NCBI GenBank assembly: GCA_947493955.1
Contig: CANLSQ010000002.1
Location: 642,568 to 706,567 of the forward strand
Source of the DNA: an uncultured Sphingomonadaceae bacterium
Lineage (GTDB): Bacteria > Pseudomonadota > Alphaproteobacteria > Sphingomonadales > Sphingomonadaceae
DNA: 64,000 nt
Reading direction: 5' to 3'
Shown here: piece after piece, positions 27,097-36,674 of the stretch
Position numbering within the stretch: position 1 is the first letter of the stretch
Layout of the letters: every line of letters starts with the position of its first letter
Program-made: the position numbers and the translations under genes
The notes under the pieces: generated by a model
What the model was told of the DNA's origin: nothing
Database searches by the model: none
The model's input: only the letters and a program-made list of their open reading frames with translations

Positions 27097-27764
27097 AAAT
27101 CCACTTTCTCGTAATGCGCCGGTGGGGCAATCACTTCCATGCGCTCGGACAATAGAGGACGGAAAGACGGACGCGATTTGAACATCGCATACCAGGCTTT
27201 TGTTTGATCATGTCCGGTCCAGTCAATGCCGCCGAGATAATCCGCGACCGATATTTGCGCTGCGGCGGTCAGGTCAGCCAGACTCATCGTTGCACCGGCA
27301 AGCCAGCTGCGATGATCAATCAGATAGTCAATATAGTCGAGATGGACATTGGCACGCCGCATGGCTTCGCGCAGCAGCTTTGCGTCTGGCGGTTGGCGGT
27401 GAACGATGCGCTTGTGCATGCGCTCATAGAGCAACGGCGCGGTGACATCGCCGTAAAATTGCTCGTCAAACCAGGCGACCAGTCGGCGAATTTCGGCACG
27501 ATTGGTCGCCGTGCCGTTGATCATGGGAGTCTTTTCGACCGTTTCTTCAATATATTCGCAGATCGCTACGCTATCGATGAGGATGATATCCCGCTGATCA
27601 TGGCGCATAACCGGCGTACGGCCCGCCGGGTTCATATCCAGAAACTGATCCCGCTGCTCCCAGGGTGATTCGCGCACCAGTTCATAGCCGACAGATTTTT
27701 CGCCCATAAGCAGGCGGACTTTGCGCGAAAACGGACAAAGAGGAAACTGGAATAACTGCCACAT
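27093..27764 (-). CDS. fzlA: GST-fold protein, FzlA-like (probable cell-division factor)
   Basis: 223 residues with a thioredoxin-like half (LFQFPLCPFSRKVRLLMGEK, NPAGRTPVM) and a helical half (FDEQFYGDVTAPLLYERMHKR, SWLAGATMSLADLTAAAQIS). The end, SRPSFRPLLSERM with PPAHYEKVDF, resembles FzlA of Caulobacter, a GST relative that binds FtsZ filaments and whose extreme C-terminus matters for division. The similarity is judged from memory of the family pattern; a plain GST is the alternative. Confidence 0.65.
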   Translation of the reverse strand: MWQLFQFPLCPFSRKVRLLMGEKSVGYELVRESPWEQRDQFLDMNPAGRTPVMRHDQRDIILIDSVAICEYIEETVEKTPMINGTATNRAEIRRLVAWFDEQFYGDVTAPLLYERMHKRIVHRQPPDAKLLREAMRRANVHLDYIDYLIDHRSWLAGATMSLADLTAAAQISVADYLGGIDWTGHDQTKAWYAMFKSRPSFRPLLSERMEVIAPPAHYEKVDF

Positions 27765-27864
27765 AACATTGCTGTTAATCGGGTTTGTGCTGCGGGGGAA
27801 GGGGCTTGATGCGCGAAACCGTCAATAGAGGGTCAGGCGCTTCGAAACGAAGTGCGAGGCAAAC

Positions 27865-28302
27865 CTATTCCAACGCATCCATACGCTGCTTCATCTTCTC
27901 GCCCATGGCTTTGAGTTGTGGAAGCAACGCTCCAAATTCGCTTGCCATGATGCCCATCATAGCGGTGCCTTTGCGCATTGTGTCTTCCATATCGGCGTTG
28001 AAATCAGGATTGTCGCGCGCGGCCAGCTCGCCCAATGTGGCATCGGGATCAATCTCGGAAAATGTCTCGCCACCATCCAAGTCTTCGGGGACAGCTTTTT
28101 CCATCGCGGCCGCGAATTGACCAATGGGCAAGTCCATCATTGCCGCCAAAAAGCCGGACATCATCGACACCATGCCATCCTGAAATTCCGGATCGTTGAG
28201 TTTTTCGATCATTTCGGATTCAGCGCCTTCATCCTGCGCCGCAGCGGGAACAGAAAGGCTCAGCGATACGGCCAATAAAGGGAGAGAGAAAAGTGATCGC
28301 AT
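27865..28302 (-). CDS. Secreted methionine-rich hypothetical protein
   Basis: About 145 residues. Signal peptide MRSLFSLPLLAVSLSLSVPA ending AAAQ. The mature part is helical and methionine-rich (GMVSMMSGFLAAMMDLP; GTAMMGIMASEF). The start at 28302 is fixed by AGGAGG six bases upstream; the longer frame to 28344 is unlikely. It resembles in style the methionine-rich protein at 34022-34909. Function unknown. Confidence 0.65.
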   Translation of the reverse strand: MRSLFSLPLLAVSLSLSVPAAAQDEGAESEMIEKLNDPEFQDGMVSMMSGFLAAMMDLPIGQFAAAMEKAVPEDLDGGETFSEIDPDATLGELAARDNPDFNADMEDTMRKGTAMMGIMASEFGALLPQLKAMGEKMKQRMDALE

Positions 28303-28443
28303 AGCTGAGCCTCCTAAACAGTCATCGTTGTTCGCCAACGACACTTGGCGTCTACCAGCCTACATCTGAGTCAAAGCTGAACCTGCGCAGAGTCATCCAG
28401 CAAGGATCGTAAATTGCCGTAAAACAGGCACGGAAAACCGAAA

Positions 28444-28779
28444 TCAGGCGACCTGATAAATGGCCAGGCGATTGCCCGAAGGGTCAAGGCATTCAAATCG
28501 CCGACCGCCGGGATAGGCGAAAATCTCTTTGACGATCTCGCCATCGGCCGCTTTCACCTTCGCTAGCGCGGCTTCTAGATCATCACTTTCAAAGGCCGGC
28601 ATGGGTGCGGGTGGTTCTTCTCCCGTCGCGAGCCCAATCTGTACTGGCCCGCCTTCGACAGCGGCATATTCCGGGCCGTAGTCGGTAAAGGCAAAGTCAA
28701 AGGCTTTTTCATAAAAGGCCTTACTGGCACCGAGGTCAGTCGCTTTCATTTCCATGTAATTGGGCGTGATTTTGGGCAT
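28444..28779 (-). CDS. VOC (glyoxalase/bleomycin resistance) family protein
   Basis: 111 residues, a single beta-alpha-beta-beta-beta module pair: NYMEMKATDLGASKAFYEKA, GPVQIGLATGEE, IFAYPGGRRFECLDPSGNRL. The metal-ligand positions are not clear enough to predict an enzyme. The ATG at 28779 is preceded by GAGGAA; a longer frame to 28845 is not favoured. Confidence 0.8.
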   Translation of the reverse strand: MPKITPNYMEMKATDLGASKAFYEKAFDFAFTDYGPEYAAVEGGPVQIGLATGEEPPAPMPAFESDDLEAALAKVKAADGEIVKEIFAYPGGRRFECLDPSGNRLAIYQVA

Positions 28780-28911
28780 AGTGTTGGTTCCTCGTTGATG
28801 GCGAAACAGGCTGATATCTGAACAAGCGCCGCGCCGGTCTGTCATTGATCAAGCATAGCAGGAAATGAGATCAAAACAAGAACATAGCCGTTGGAGATGT
28901 CGTGTTTCGCA

Positions 28912-29436
28912 CTAGTCAAATTTGGGATGGTTACTACGCTTTTCAAAAGTCAAAACGTCTCGCCATTGGCCAGCCAACGGCCCAAAAGCCATTTTCCCAA
29001 TCCGTTTCCGGCGGCCCAAGGATTGGAAACCTGCTTTTTGGTGCAGCTTTATGCTGGCTTCATTCTCTGGAAAAATCCCGGCAGTCAGGGTCCAGATGCC
29101 TTCCTCTTCAGATGCGGTGATGATCGCCTGTAGGAGCTTGAGGCCGATTCCCATGCCTGTAAATCTTGTCCCAACATAAACGCTTTCTTCGGCAACTCCG
29201 GCATAGACACAGCGTGAAGATGTTGGACTGAGCGCCGCCCATCCGGCGAGTTCTGTCCTTACAAAAGCGCCGAGACGTGGTGTTTGCAGATGGCTGTGGT
29301 CCCAATCATCCCAACCAGGTGCCTGCTCCTGGAACGTCGCGTGACCAGTATCGATACCCTGCTGATAAATATCAAGAATGGCATCAGCGTCCGCCGCCGC
29401 AAGGGTTCGGATAACAATATCTGCCGTGGTCGTCAC
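28912..29436 (-). CDS. GNAT acetyltransferase, phosphinothricin/methionine-sulfoximine acetyltransferase-like
   Basis: About 174 residues. Pattern: ILDIYQQGIDTGHATFQEQAP, SVYVGTRFTGMGIGLKLLQAI (CoA loop), and IFPENEASIKLHQKAGFQSLG, as in the Pat/Bar/MddA group that acetylates glutamine-synthetase-inhibitor-like amino acids. The likely start is a GTG at 29436, 11 bases beyond the gltB stop; the frame opens inside gltB. Lying behind glutamate synthase genes fits a glutamate/glutamine-analogue theme, but this is only suggestive. Confidence 0.72.
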   Translation of the reverse strand: MTTTADIVIRTLAAADADAILDIYQQGIDTGHATFQEQAPGWDDWDHSHLQTPRLGAFVRTELAGWAALSPTSSRCVYAGVAEESVYVGTRFTGMGIGLKLLQAIITASEEEGIWTLTAGIFPENEASIKLHQKAGFQSLGRRKRIGKMAFGPLAGQWRDVLTFEKRSNHPKFD

Positions 29437-29446
29437 TACGACCAGC

Positions 29447-32400
29447 TCACTCCGCCGCCTCAATCGCTTCGCCATCCGACAGTGGATGTTCGATCCGCTC
29501 GACCATTTCTTTAGGACAAACCTGCCAGAAGCGTTCCCGCCAGCGGTCCCAGTCGCGCAAGATGGTCTCCGACCAATTGCTGTCTGTGGTCCGGTGATGC
29601 GCTTCGATCAGGGATTTGAGATGCTCTTCCCAATAGTCGCTGTCCAGCCGTTGCCAGATGATGCTTTCGGGATTGGCATGCTTTTCAAAATCACGGTCGA
29701 GGTCGAGGATGAAAGCCATCCCGCCGGTCATGCCAGCGCCGAAATTATTGCCGACTGCCCCGAGGATTACCGCATTGCCGCCAGTCATATATTCGCAGCC
29801 ATTGGCACCGCAGCCTTCGACGACGACATCAGCCCCACTATTGCGCACAGCGAAGCGTTCGCCAGCCTGCCCGGCGGCAAAAAGCTGACCGGATGTTGCA
29901 CCGTACAGAACGGTGTTGCCGATAATCGTATTGTCCTTTGAATCCAGGGGCGAGCTGACCATCGGGCGAACGACAATCTTGCCGCCGGACAGACCCTTGC
30001 CGACATAGTCATTGGCATCGCCAAAGACTTCCAGCGTGATACCCTGACACAGGAACGCACCCAGTGATTGCCCGGCACTGCCGCGCAGACGTACATGGAC
30101 ATGGTCTTCGTTCAGTGCGGTCATACCATATTTGGCAGTCACCTCTGCCGAGAAACGCGTGCCCACCGCACGGTGGGTGTTGCGCACCGTGTAGGTAAGC
30201 TGCATTTTCTCGCGGCGTTCAAAGACCGGCTGCGCATCGGCAATCATCTGCGCATCGAGACTGTCGGGCACTTCGTTGCGATGAGTGGGCAGGTTGAACG
30301 TACGCTCGGTATCCGGTGCGTCCACTTTCGCAAGGATCGGGTTGAGATCGAGGTCATCAAGATGCTCGGCCCCACGGCTCACTTGCCGCAGCAACTCTGT
30401 ACGCCCGATAATCTCATCCAGTGACCGGAAGCCCAGCCGCGCCAGTATCTCGCGCACTTCTTCGGCCATATAGGTCATCAGATTGATGACTTTCTCTGGT
30501 GTGCCCGTAAATTTCTCGCGCAGCTTTTCATCCTGCACACAGACTCCGACGGGACAGGTGTTGCTGTGGCATTGCCGCACCATGATACAGCCCATGGCGA
30601 CCAGGCTCAGCGTACCTAGGCCAAATTCTTCGGCACCGAGTATCGCGGCGATAACAATATCACGTCCGGTTTTCAGACCGCCATCAGTGCGCAATTTCAC
30701 GCGGTGCCGCAGACCGTTAAGTGTAAGCACCTGATTGGCTTCGGTGAGGCCCATTTCCCAGGGCGTTCCAGCAAATTTGATCGACGTTTGCGGCGATGCA
30801 CCCGTTCCGCCAGTATTGCCCGAAATCAGGATCACATCGGCATGCGCTTTGGCAACGCCTGCCGCGATCGTGCCGATACCGGCTGCGGAGACGAGCTTCA
30901 CGCAAACGCGCGCTTTCGGGTTGATCTGCTTGAGATCATAAATCAGCTGCGCGAGATCCTCGATTGAATAGATATCATGATGCGGTGGCGGGCTGATCAG
31001 CGTGACACCCGGCGTCGAATGGCGCAGCTTGGCGATAAATTCGGTGACCTTAAAGCCGGGCAACTGGCCGCCTTCACCAGGCTTGGCGCCTTGGGCGACC
31101 TTGATCTCGACCTCTTCACAGGCACCGAGATATTCTGCTGTTACGCCAAAACGGCCGGAGGCAACCTGCTTGATCGGACTCGATGCATTGTCGCCATTTT
31201 CAAACGGTGTGTAACGGCGTTTCTCTTCCCCGCCTTCTCCGGATACCGACTTGGCACCAATGCGGTTCATCGCAATGGCCAGCGTTTCATGGGCTTCGGG
31301 GCTCAGCGCGCCGAGCGACATGCCAGGCGTGTTAAAGCGTTTCCGAATTTCGGTAATTGCTTCAACTTCGTCGATCGGAATCGGCTCCGGCGCGTAGTTG
31401 AATTCCATCAAGTCGCGCAGATAAATCGGCTCCAGTTCTTTCACGCCCTGCGAAAACTGCAGGTAAGACGAATAGCTATCATGAGCGACGGCGCTCTGCA
31501 GCAAGTGCATCAGATGTGCGCCATAAGCATGCGGTTCGCCGCCATCGCGTTGTTTATAGAAACCGCCAACGGGCAAGCGCACGACCGCCGCCTCAAACGC
31601 GGCTTCATGTTTGTCCTGGGCATTGATGAATAGCGACGCATAGCCTTCACCGGAAATCTTCGTCGGCATGCCCGGGAACAGATCGTTACACAAAGCGCGG
31701 GACAGTCCCACGGACTCAAAATTATAACCACCGCGATAGCTGGAGATAACGGCAATGCCCATTTTGGACATGATCTTCAGCAAGCCTTCGTCAACCGCTT
31801 TCTTGTGGCGCCCAATGCACTCGTCAAGGGTGAGGCCGTCGAACAGGCCGCGCGCATGGCGGTCGGCAATCGCGGCTTCTGAGAGATAAGCATTCACGGT
31901 CGTCGCGCCGACGCCGATCAGTACCGCATAGCAATGGGTGTCGAGACACTCGGCAGCCCGCACATTGACCGAGGCATAGGCGCGCAGTCCTTTGCGCACC
32001 AGATGTGTGTGGACCGCCGCGGTCGCGATGACCATGGAAATGGCCATATTATCTTCATCAATATTTTCATCTGTCAGGAAAATCTCGGTCTTACCCTGAC
32101 GCACGGCTTGCTCGGCCTCATCGCGGATCCGGGCCAGTGCGTCGCGCATGGTGATCGCGCCGCCTCTGGTCGACATCGTGCAGTCTATAACGGCGACAGC
32201 ATCGCCGAAGCTACCCTTCAGTCGCTCCCAAGCCGCGCAGCTGAGGACCGGACTATCAAGCACCAGCACATTCTCATTCTGGCTGTCTTTTTCCAAGATA
32301 TTGGCAAGATTGGAAAAGCGCGTGCGCAGGCTCATCACATGGCGTTCGCGCAAACTGTCAATCGGCGGGTTGGTGACCTGCGAAAAATTCTGGCGGAAAA

Positions 32401-33973
32401 AATGGCTGACCTGACGCGGCTTCAGGCTGATAACCGCAAGCGGTGTGTCGTCGCCCATGGAGCCGATAGCTTCCTTGGCATCCTCAACCATTGGCGCAAG
32501 GATTACTTCCATATCTTCCAGCGTATGACCGGCTGCGGTCTGGCGGCGGATCAGCTCTTCCTTGGAAAAGTTCATACCCGCATCAGCTGGCGCAGGCGGC
32601 AGATCGTCCATTGTGCGAAACCCTTTTACCCTTTCGGCATAAGGCTCTTCGGATGCAATCTGGTCCTTGATCTCCTTGTCAGTGAAGACAACGCCTTCAT
32701 CTAGATCGACCGCGATCATTTGACCGGGGCCAAGGCGGCCTTTGTCCACAATCTGGCTTTCGGGAACGACAACCATGCCGGTTTCCGATCCGATGATCAG
32801 CAAATTGTCAGAAGTCTTGCTGTACCGCAGTGGCCGCAGTGCATTGCGGTCTACGCCGGCCACAGCCCAGCGGCCATCGGTCATCGCCAGCGCGGCAGGA
32901 CCATCCCATGGTTCCATAACACTCGCCATATATTCATACATGGCCTTGTGTGCCGGATCGATATCGGCTTCATTCTGCCAGGCTTCCGGGACCAGCATCA
33001 GCTTGGCCGTCGGCGCATCGCGGCCAGAGCGACAGATGGTTTCAAACACCGCGTCGAGGGCAGCGGTATCGGATGCACCCGCCGGGATAACCGGTTTGAT
33101 ATCTTCCGAGTGATCACCAAAGGCGAGACTCGCCATTTTGATCTCGTGGCTTTTCATCCAGTTCTTGTTGCCGCGGATCGTATTGACCTCGCCATTATGG
33201 GCCAGCGTCCGAAACGGCTGAGCCAGCCACCATTGCGGGAAAGTGTTGGTCGAATAGCGTTGATGGAAAATCGCCACCCGGCTTTCAAACCGCTCGTCGG
33301 TCAGGTCGGGGTAAAATACCGACAGGGACTCCGCGAGGAACAGGCCTTTATAGATGATCGAGCGGCAGGACAGGCTGCAGATATAGAAGTCATGAATCTG
33401 TGCCGCGACAACTTTCTTCTCGATCCGGCGACGGATGAGGTAGAGATTTTTCTCAAATTCTGCTGCGCTTTGCCGGTCGGGCAGCGGCCCGGCAATCATG
33501 ATCTGCTCGATTTCCGGGCGGGTATTTTGCGCCTTCACACCGATGACTGAAACATCCACTGGCACCTGTCGCCAGCCGTAAATCTTATACCCCGCTTCGA
33601 TGATTTCCGCTTCCACAATCGTCCGGCAAGTTTCCTGCGCGCTAAGGTCCGTACGCGGCAGGAAGATCATGCCCACGGCGAGCCGGTTTGGCATGACCTT
33701 GTGTCCGCTATCGGCAATCGCATCGTCAAAGAAACGTGCAGGCAAATCGACATGCAACCCGGCTCCATCGCCCGTCATGCCATCTGCATCAACCGCGCCG
33801 CGATGCCACACGGCTTTCAGCGCATCAATAGCCGACGACACCACCCGCCGCGAAGCCTTGCCATCGGTGGCGGCAACCAGACCGACTCCGCAGGCATCGG
33901 ATTCAAATTCAGGTCGGTACATGCCGGTTTCGGCAAGGCGCTTATGTTCGGGCGTTGGATAGTGGTGTGTCAT
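29447..33973 (-). CDS. gltB: Glutamate synthase (NADPH) large chain
   Basis: 1508 residues. A 27-residue propeptide precedes Cys28 (SDACGVGLVAATDGK), the nucleophile of the class II amidotransferase domain. The central domain, the FMN synthase barrel (GGTGASPQTSIKFAGTPWEM) and the 3Fe-4S cluster cysteines in CIMVRQCHSNTCPVGVC follow, with the C-terminal beta-helix GXGXG domain last. It makes glutamate from glutamine and 2-oxoglutarate with GltD. An unrelated secreted protein gene sits between it and gltD. Confidence 0.97.
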   Translation of the reverse strand: MTHHYPTPEHKRLAETGMYRPEFESDACGVGLVAATDGKASRRVVSSAIDALKAVWHRGAVDADGMTGDGAGLHVDLPARFFDDAIADSGHKVMPNRLAVGMIFLPRTDLSAQETCRTIVEAEIIEAGYKIYGWRQVPVDVSVIGVKAQNTRPEIEQIMIAGPLPDRQSAAEFEKNLYLIRRRIEKKVVAAQIHDFYICSLSCRSIIYKGLFLAESLSVFYPDLTDERFESRVAIFHQRYSTNTFPQWWLAQPFRTLAHNGEVNTIRGNKNWMKSHEIKMASLAFGDHSEDIKPVIPAGASDTAALDAVFETICRSGRDAPTAKLMLVPEAWQNEADIDPAHKAMYEYMASVMEPWDGPAALAMTDGRWAVAGVDRNALRPLRYSKTSDNLLIIGSETGMVVVPESQIVDKGRLGPGQMIAVDLDEGVVFTDKEIKDQIASEEPYAERVKGFRTMDDLPPAPADAGMNFSKEELIRRQTAAGHTLEDMEVILAPMVEDAKEAIGSMGDDTPLAVISLKPRQVSHFFRQNFSQVTNPPIDSLRERHVMSLRTRFSNLANILEKDSQNENVLVLDSPVLSCAAWERLKGSFGDAVAVIDCTMSTRGGAITMRDALARIRDEAEQAVRQGKTEIFLTDENIDEDNMAISMVIATAAVHTHLVRKGLRAYASVNVRAAECLDTHCYAVLIGVGATTVNAYLSEAAIADRHARGLFDGLTLDECIGRHKKAVDEGLLKIMSKMGIAVISSYRGGYNFESVGLSRALCNDLFPGMPTKISGEGYASLFINAQDKHEAAFEAAVVRLPVGGFYKQRDGGEPHAYGAHLMHLLQSAVAHDSYSSYLQFSQGVKELEPIYLRDLMEFNYAPEPIPIDEVEAITEIRKRFNTPGMSLGALSPEAHETLAIAMNRIGAKSVSGEGGEEKRRYTPFENGDNASSPIKQVASGRFGVTAEYLGACEEVEIKVAQGAKPGEGGQLPGFKVTEFIAKLRHSTPGVTLISPPPHHDIYSIEDLAQLIYDLKQINPKARVCVKLVSAAGIGTIAAGVAKAHADVILISGNTGGTGASPQTSIKFAGTPWEMGLTEANQVLTLNGLRHRVKLRTDGGLKTGRDIVIAAILGAEEFGLGTLSLVAMGCIMVRQCHSNTCPVGVCVQDEKLREKFTGTPEKVINLMTYMAEEVREILARLGFRSLDEIIGRTELLRQVSRGAEHLDDLDLNPILAKVDAPDTERTFNLPTHRNEVPDSLDAQMIADAQPVFERREKMQLTYTVRNTHRAVGTRFSAEVTAKYGMTALNEDHVHVRLRGSAGQSLGAFLCQGITLEVFGDANDYVGKGLSGGKIVVRPMVSSPLDSKDNTIIGNTVLYGATSGQLFAAGQAGERFAVRNSGADVVVEGCGANGCEYMTGGNAVILGAVGNNFGAGMTGGMAFILDLDRDFEKHANPESIIWQRLDSDYWEEHLKSLIEAHHRTTDSNWSETILRDWDRWRERFWQVCPKEMVERIEHPLSDGEAIEAAE

Positions 33974-34021
33974 ATCAATTTCATTTCAGTGGGTAAGAGC
34001 ATCGATTTTGCGTGCTGCTGT

Positions 34022-34909
34022 CTATTTGCCGTTCGCCATTTTTGCTTTGGCGTTCTTCTGCGCTTTTTCGAGCGCTTCATAATATTTCTCAAACGCGATG
34101 TCGGAATCGACGCTCAGTTTGTTGACGAGCTCCCGGTCTTCCGCTGACCAGTTGTCGGGGTCTTCCCAATCTGTCGCATCATCTGAATTTTCAACCTCGT
34201 CCATGACTTCCTCAACCGATGCAAAGGGATCATTGCCAGGTATTTTAACGGGCGGTAGATGGGCAGTAGCCTCTTCGACCTTTTTCATTATCTCTGGCAT
34301 GGCCTGCATCATTTCCGGGACCATGTTCATCATCGATTGCATCATTTCCGGATCGACAAAGACCATCATATAGTCGCGTGCGAAGGCACTGCCGGTATCG
34401 GTCGCGAAAAAGCCGTTCATCTCGTTCAGCTGGCCGACCGTGAATTTGCGCGCATAGATATTAGTCAGTGCTTCGCGAACGGCTGGTTCCATCCCGATCA
34501 TCAGGTTGACCATCTCGTCCATAATCACCTTGGTCGAAATTTTTGTCCGCTCTGCGTAATGCGGGTCCATTTCCGTTGCCATTTCGGCCAGTGTCTTCTC
34601 GCCCATACCTTCAGGCATGTCGCTCCTGGCCACGCCGCCTGCACCAGCCAGGTCACCCATGCGCATGTTGCCCATGCTCATCATCATCTGGTCCATCATC
34701 TGGTCCATCGTGCCCTTCATCATCCGCTCGTAGGTACCGAGCGGGAACAGATAATCGACCGTGCTTTTGGCGGCAGAGAGACGCGCCGGATCGATCGCCG
34801 CTGTCTCGGTTGCAGCAGTCTTTGTGGTGTCATCGGTTTCTTGTGCTGCGGCTGGATTGCTGACAGCGAGGGCGATGGAACTCACAGTAATTGCGATGAA
34901 CTTTTTCAT
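34022..34909 (-). CDS. Methionine-rich secreted DUF2059 protein
   Basis: 295 residues. Signal peptide ends PAAAQ. A methionine cluster (MMKGTMDQMMDQMMMSMGNM) follows about residue 60, then a DUF2059-like helical domain with IYARKFTVGQLNEMNGFFATDTGSAFARDY, a second methionine-rich helix (DPEMMQSMMNMVPEMMQAMP), and an acidic segment ending in a lysine-rich tail. It lies between gltD and gltB on the same strand with 37- and 48-base gaps. Function unknown; metal (copper) binding by Met clusters is conceivable. Confidence 0.75.
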   Translation of the reverse strand: MKKFIAITVSSIALAVSNPAAAQETDDTTKTAATETAAIDPARLSAAKSTVDYLFPLGTYERMMKGTMDQMMDQMMMSMGNMRMGDLAGAGGVARSDMPEGMGEKTLAEMATEMDPHYAERTKISTKVIMDEMVNLMIGMEPAVREALTNIYARKFTVGQLNEMNGFFATDTGSAFARDYMMVFVDPEMMQSMMNMVPEMMQAMPEIMKKVEEATAHLPPVKIPGNDPFASVEEVMDEVENSDDATDWEDPDNWSAEDRELVNKLSVDSDIAFEKYYEALEKAQKNAKAKMANGK

Positions 34910-34946
34910 GTATAACTCCGAAATAGGTGCCTAGATATGGGGGGAT

Positions 34947-36401
34947 TCAGGCGGCCTGCTTTTCCGCCCGAGCTTTTTCGCGCAAGAATTTGTGCATATG
35001 CTCGGTCACATCGCGACCGTCACGGATGCCCCATACCACAAGGCTGGCTCCGCGAACAATATCACCAGCGGCGAAAACACCATCGAGATTGGTCATCATG
35101 CTCTTGTGATCGACCCGCAACGTGCCCCAGCGGGTAACGCTGAGGTCGGGGCAGTCGAACAGGCTGGGCAGCTCTTCTGCATCAAAACCCAAAGCCTTGA
35201 TGACCAGATCCGCCTCCAACTTAAACTCGCTATCGGGCTGCACCTCTGGTGCGCGCCGGCCACTGGCATCAGGGGCGCCGAGACGCATCTTGGTGGCCTT
35301 CACCGCTGTGACGTGATCTGTACCCTCGACTGCTTTGGGGGCAGAGAGCCAAACAAAATCCACGCCCTCTTCCTCGGCATTTTTCACTTCATTCTGCGAC
35401 CCTGGCATATTGGCACGATCACGGCGATAGAGGCATTTTACTGATTTCGCCCCCTGACGTACCGAGGTCCGCACGCAATCCATCGCGGTATCGCCGCCAC
35501 CGATGACGACTACATTCTTGCCTTCGGCATTGAAACGGCCATTGTCGAAATCGGGTACATCATCGCCAAAGCTTTTGCGGTTTGAGGCGGTCAGAAAATC
35601 CAATGCCTCTTCGACACCAGGTGCGCCCACGCCGGGCATTTTTATTTCGCGTGCCTTGTAGACGCCCGTCGCGATCAAGATCGCATCATGTTTAGTGCGC
35701 AGCTCATCCAATGTTGCATCTTTGCCAACTTCAAAATTCTCATGAAAGTTGATGCCGCCATCTTTAAGACGCTGAATGCGCCGCATGATGACGTCTTTCT
35801 CAAGCTTGAAGCCAGGAATGCCGTAAGTCAGCAAACCACCGGCGCGATCATGGCGATCATAGATATGAACGTCATAGCCAGCGACGCGCAGATATTCCCC
35901 GGCTGTCAGGCCAGCGGGACCAGCACCGATAATGCCGACGGACTGGCCGCGCGATTTACCCGCAACCAGCGGTTCAACCCAGCCTTCTTCCCAGGCGGTA
36001 TCAGTGATATATTTTTCTACCGCGCCGATGGTCACTGCGCCATGACCGGAAAATTCAATGACGCAATTGCCTTCACACAGACGGTCCTGCGGACAGATGC
36101 GCCCGCAAATCTCCGGCATGGTCGAAGTCAGATTCGACATTTCATAGGCTTCACGGACCCGGCCCTCGGCGGTCAGACGCAGCCAGTCCGGGATATGGTT
36201 ATGCAACGGGCAATGGGTCGAGCAATAAGGCACGCCGCATTGCGAGCAGCGCGCTGCCTGTTCCGCCGCTTTTTCGGGGGCATAACGGTCGGCAATTTCA
36301 TGAAAATCCTCGGCGCGCAGCGTTGGTTCGCGCTTTTCCGGATAGTTTTGCCCAGTGTTGACAAATTTCAACATGTCTAATTTTTTCGTGCCTTTTGGCA
36401 T
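34947..36401 (-). CDS. gltD: Glutamate synthase small chain
   Basis: About 484 residues. The N-terminal Fe-S domain has CSQCGVPYCSTHCPLHN and a later CPQDRLCEGNC set. FAD binding is seen as VGIIGAGPAGLTAGEYLR and NADPH binding as VVVIGGGDTAMDCVRT. It passes electrons from NADPH to GltB. The start at 36401 (MPKGTKKLD) is chosen over the far-upstream methionine at 36497 because homology begins near MLKFVNTG; no strong ribosome site distinguishes 36401 from 36374. Confidence 0.94.
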   Translation of the reverse strand: MPKGTKKLDMLKFVNTGQNYPEKREPTLRAEDFHEIADRYAPEKAAEQAARCSQCGVPYCSTHCPLHNHIPDWLRLTAEGRVREAYEMSNLTSTMPEICGRICPQDRLCEGNCVIEFSGHGAVTIGAVEKYITDTAWEEGWVEPLVAGKSRGQSVGIIGAGPAGLTAGEYLRVAGYDVHIYDRHDRAGGLLTYGIPGFKLEKDVIMRRIQRLKDGGINFHENFEVGKDATLDELRTKHDAILIATGVYKAREIKMPGVGAPGVEEALDFLTASNRKSFGDDVPDFDNGRFNAEGKNVVVIGGGDTAMDCVRTSVRQGAKSVKCLYRRDRANMPGSQNEVKNAEEEGVDFVWLSAPKAVEGTDHVTAVKATKMRLGAPDASGRRAPEVQPDSEFKLEADLVIKALGFDAEELPSLFDCPDLSVTRWGTLRVDHKSMMTNLDGVFAAGDIVRGASLVVWGIRDGRDVTEHMHKFLREKARAEKQAA

Positions 36402-36674
36402 GCAGATCGCTCGTTTCTTGTATTTTTTGATTAGGGTGACCCTGCCCTCCTGAGCGGGCGTTGGGCTCGCGATAGGCGAAACCATAGGCAGAGTCACGCA
36501 AAAACAACAAAATAGGACAGTTATACTAACCTATATAACGCATTTCAGCGATTTTCTGGCTTAGGCCACAGCTATCCGCGCAATAAAAGTATCGAAACGG
36601 ACCTAAATTCATCGACGACAAAATCGAATGTCGCTTCTATATGTTGATTTCCTTCACTTGTCCCGGGTCCCATC

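Noticed and set aside
34022-34909. Copper-binding function of the Met-rich protein
   Set aside because: Methionine clusters alone are weak evidence; no His/Cys metal motif or copper genes are nearby, so the function is left open.
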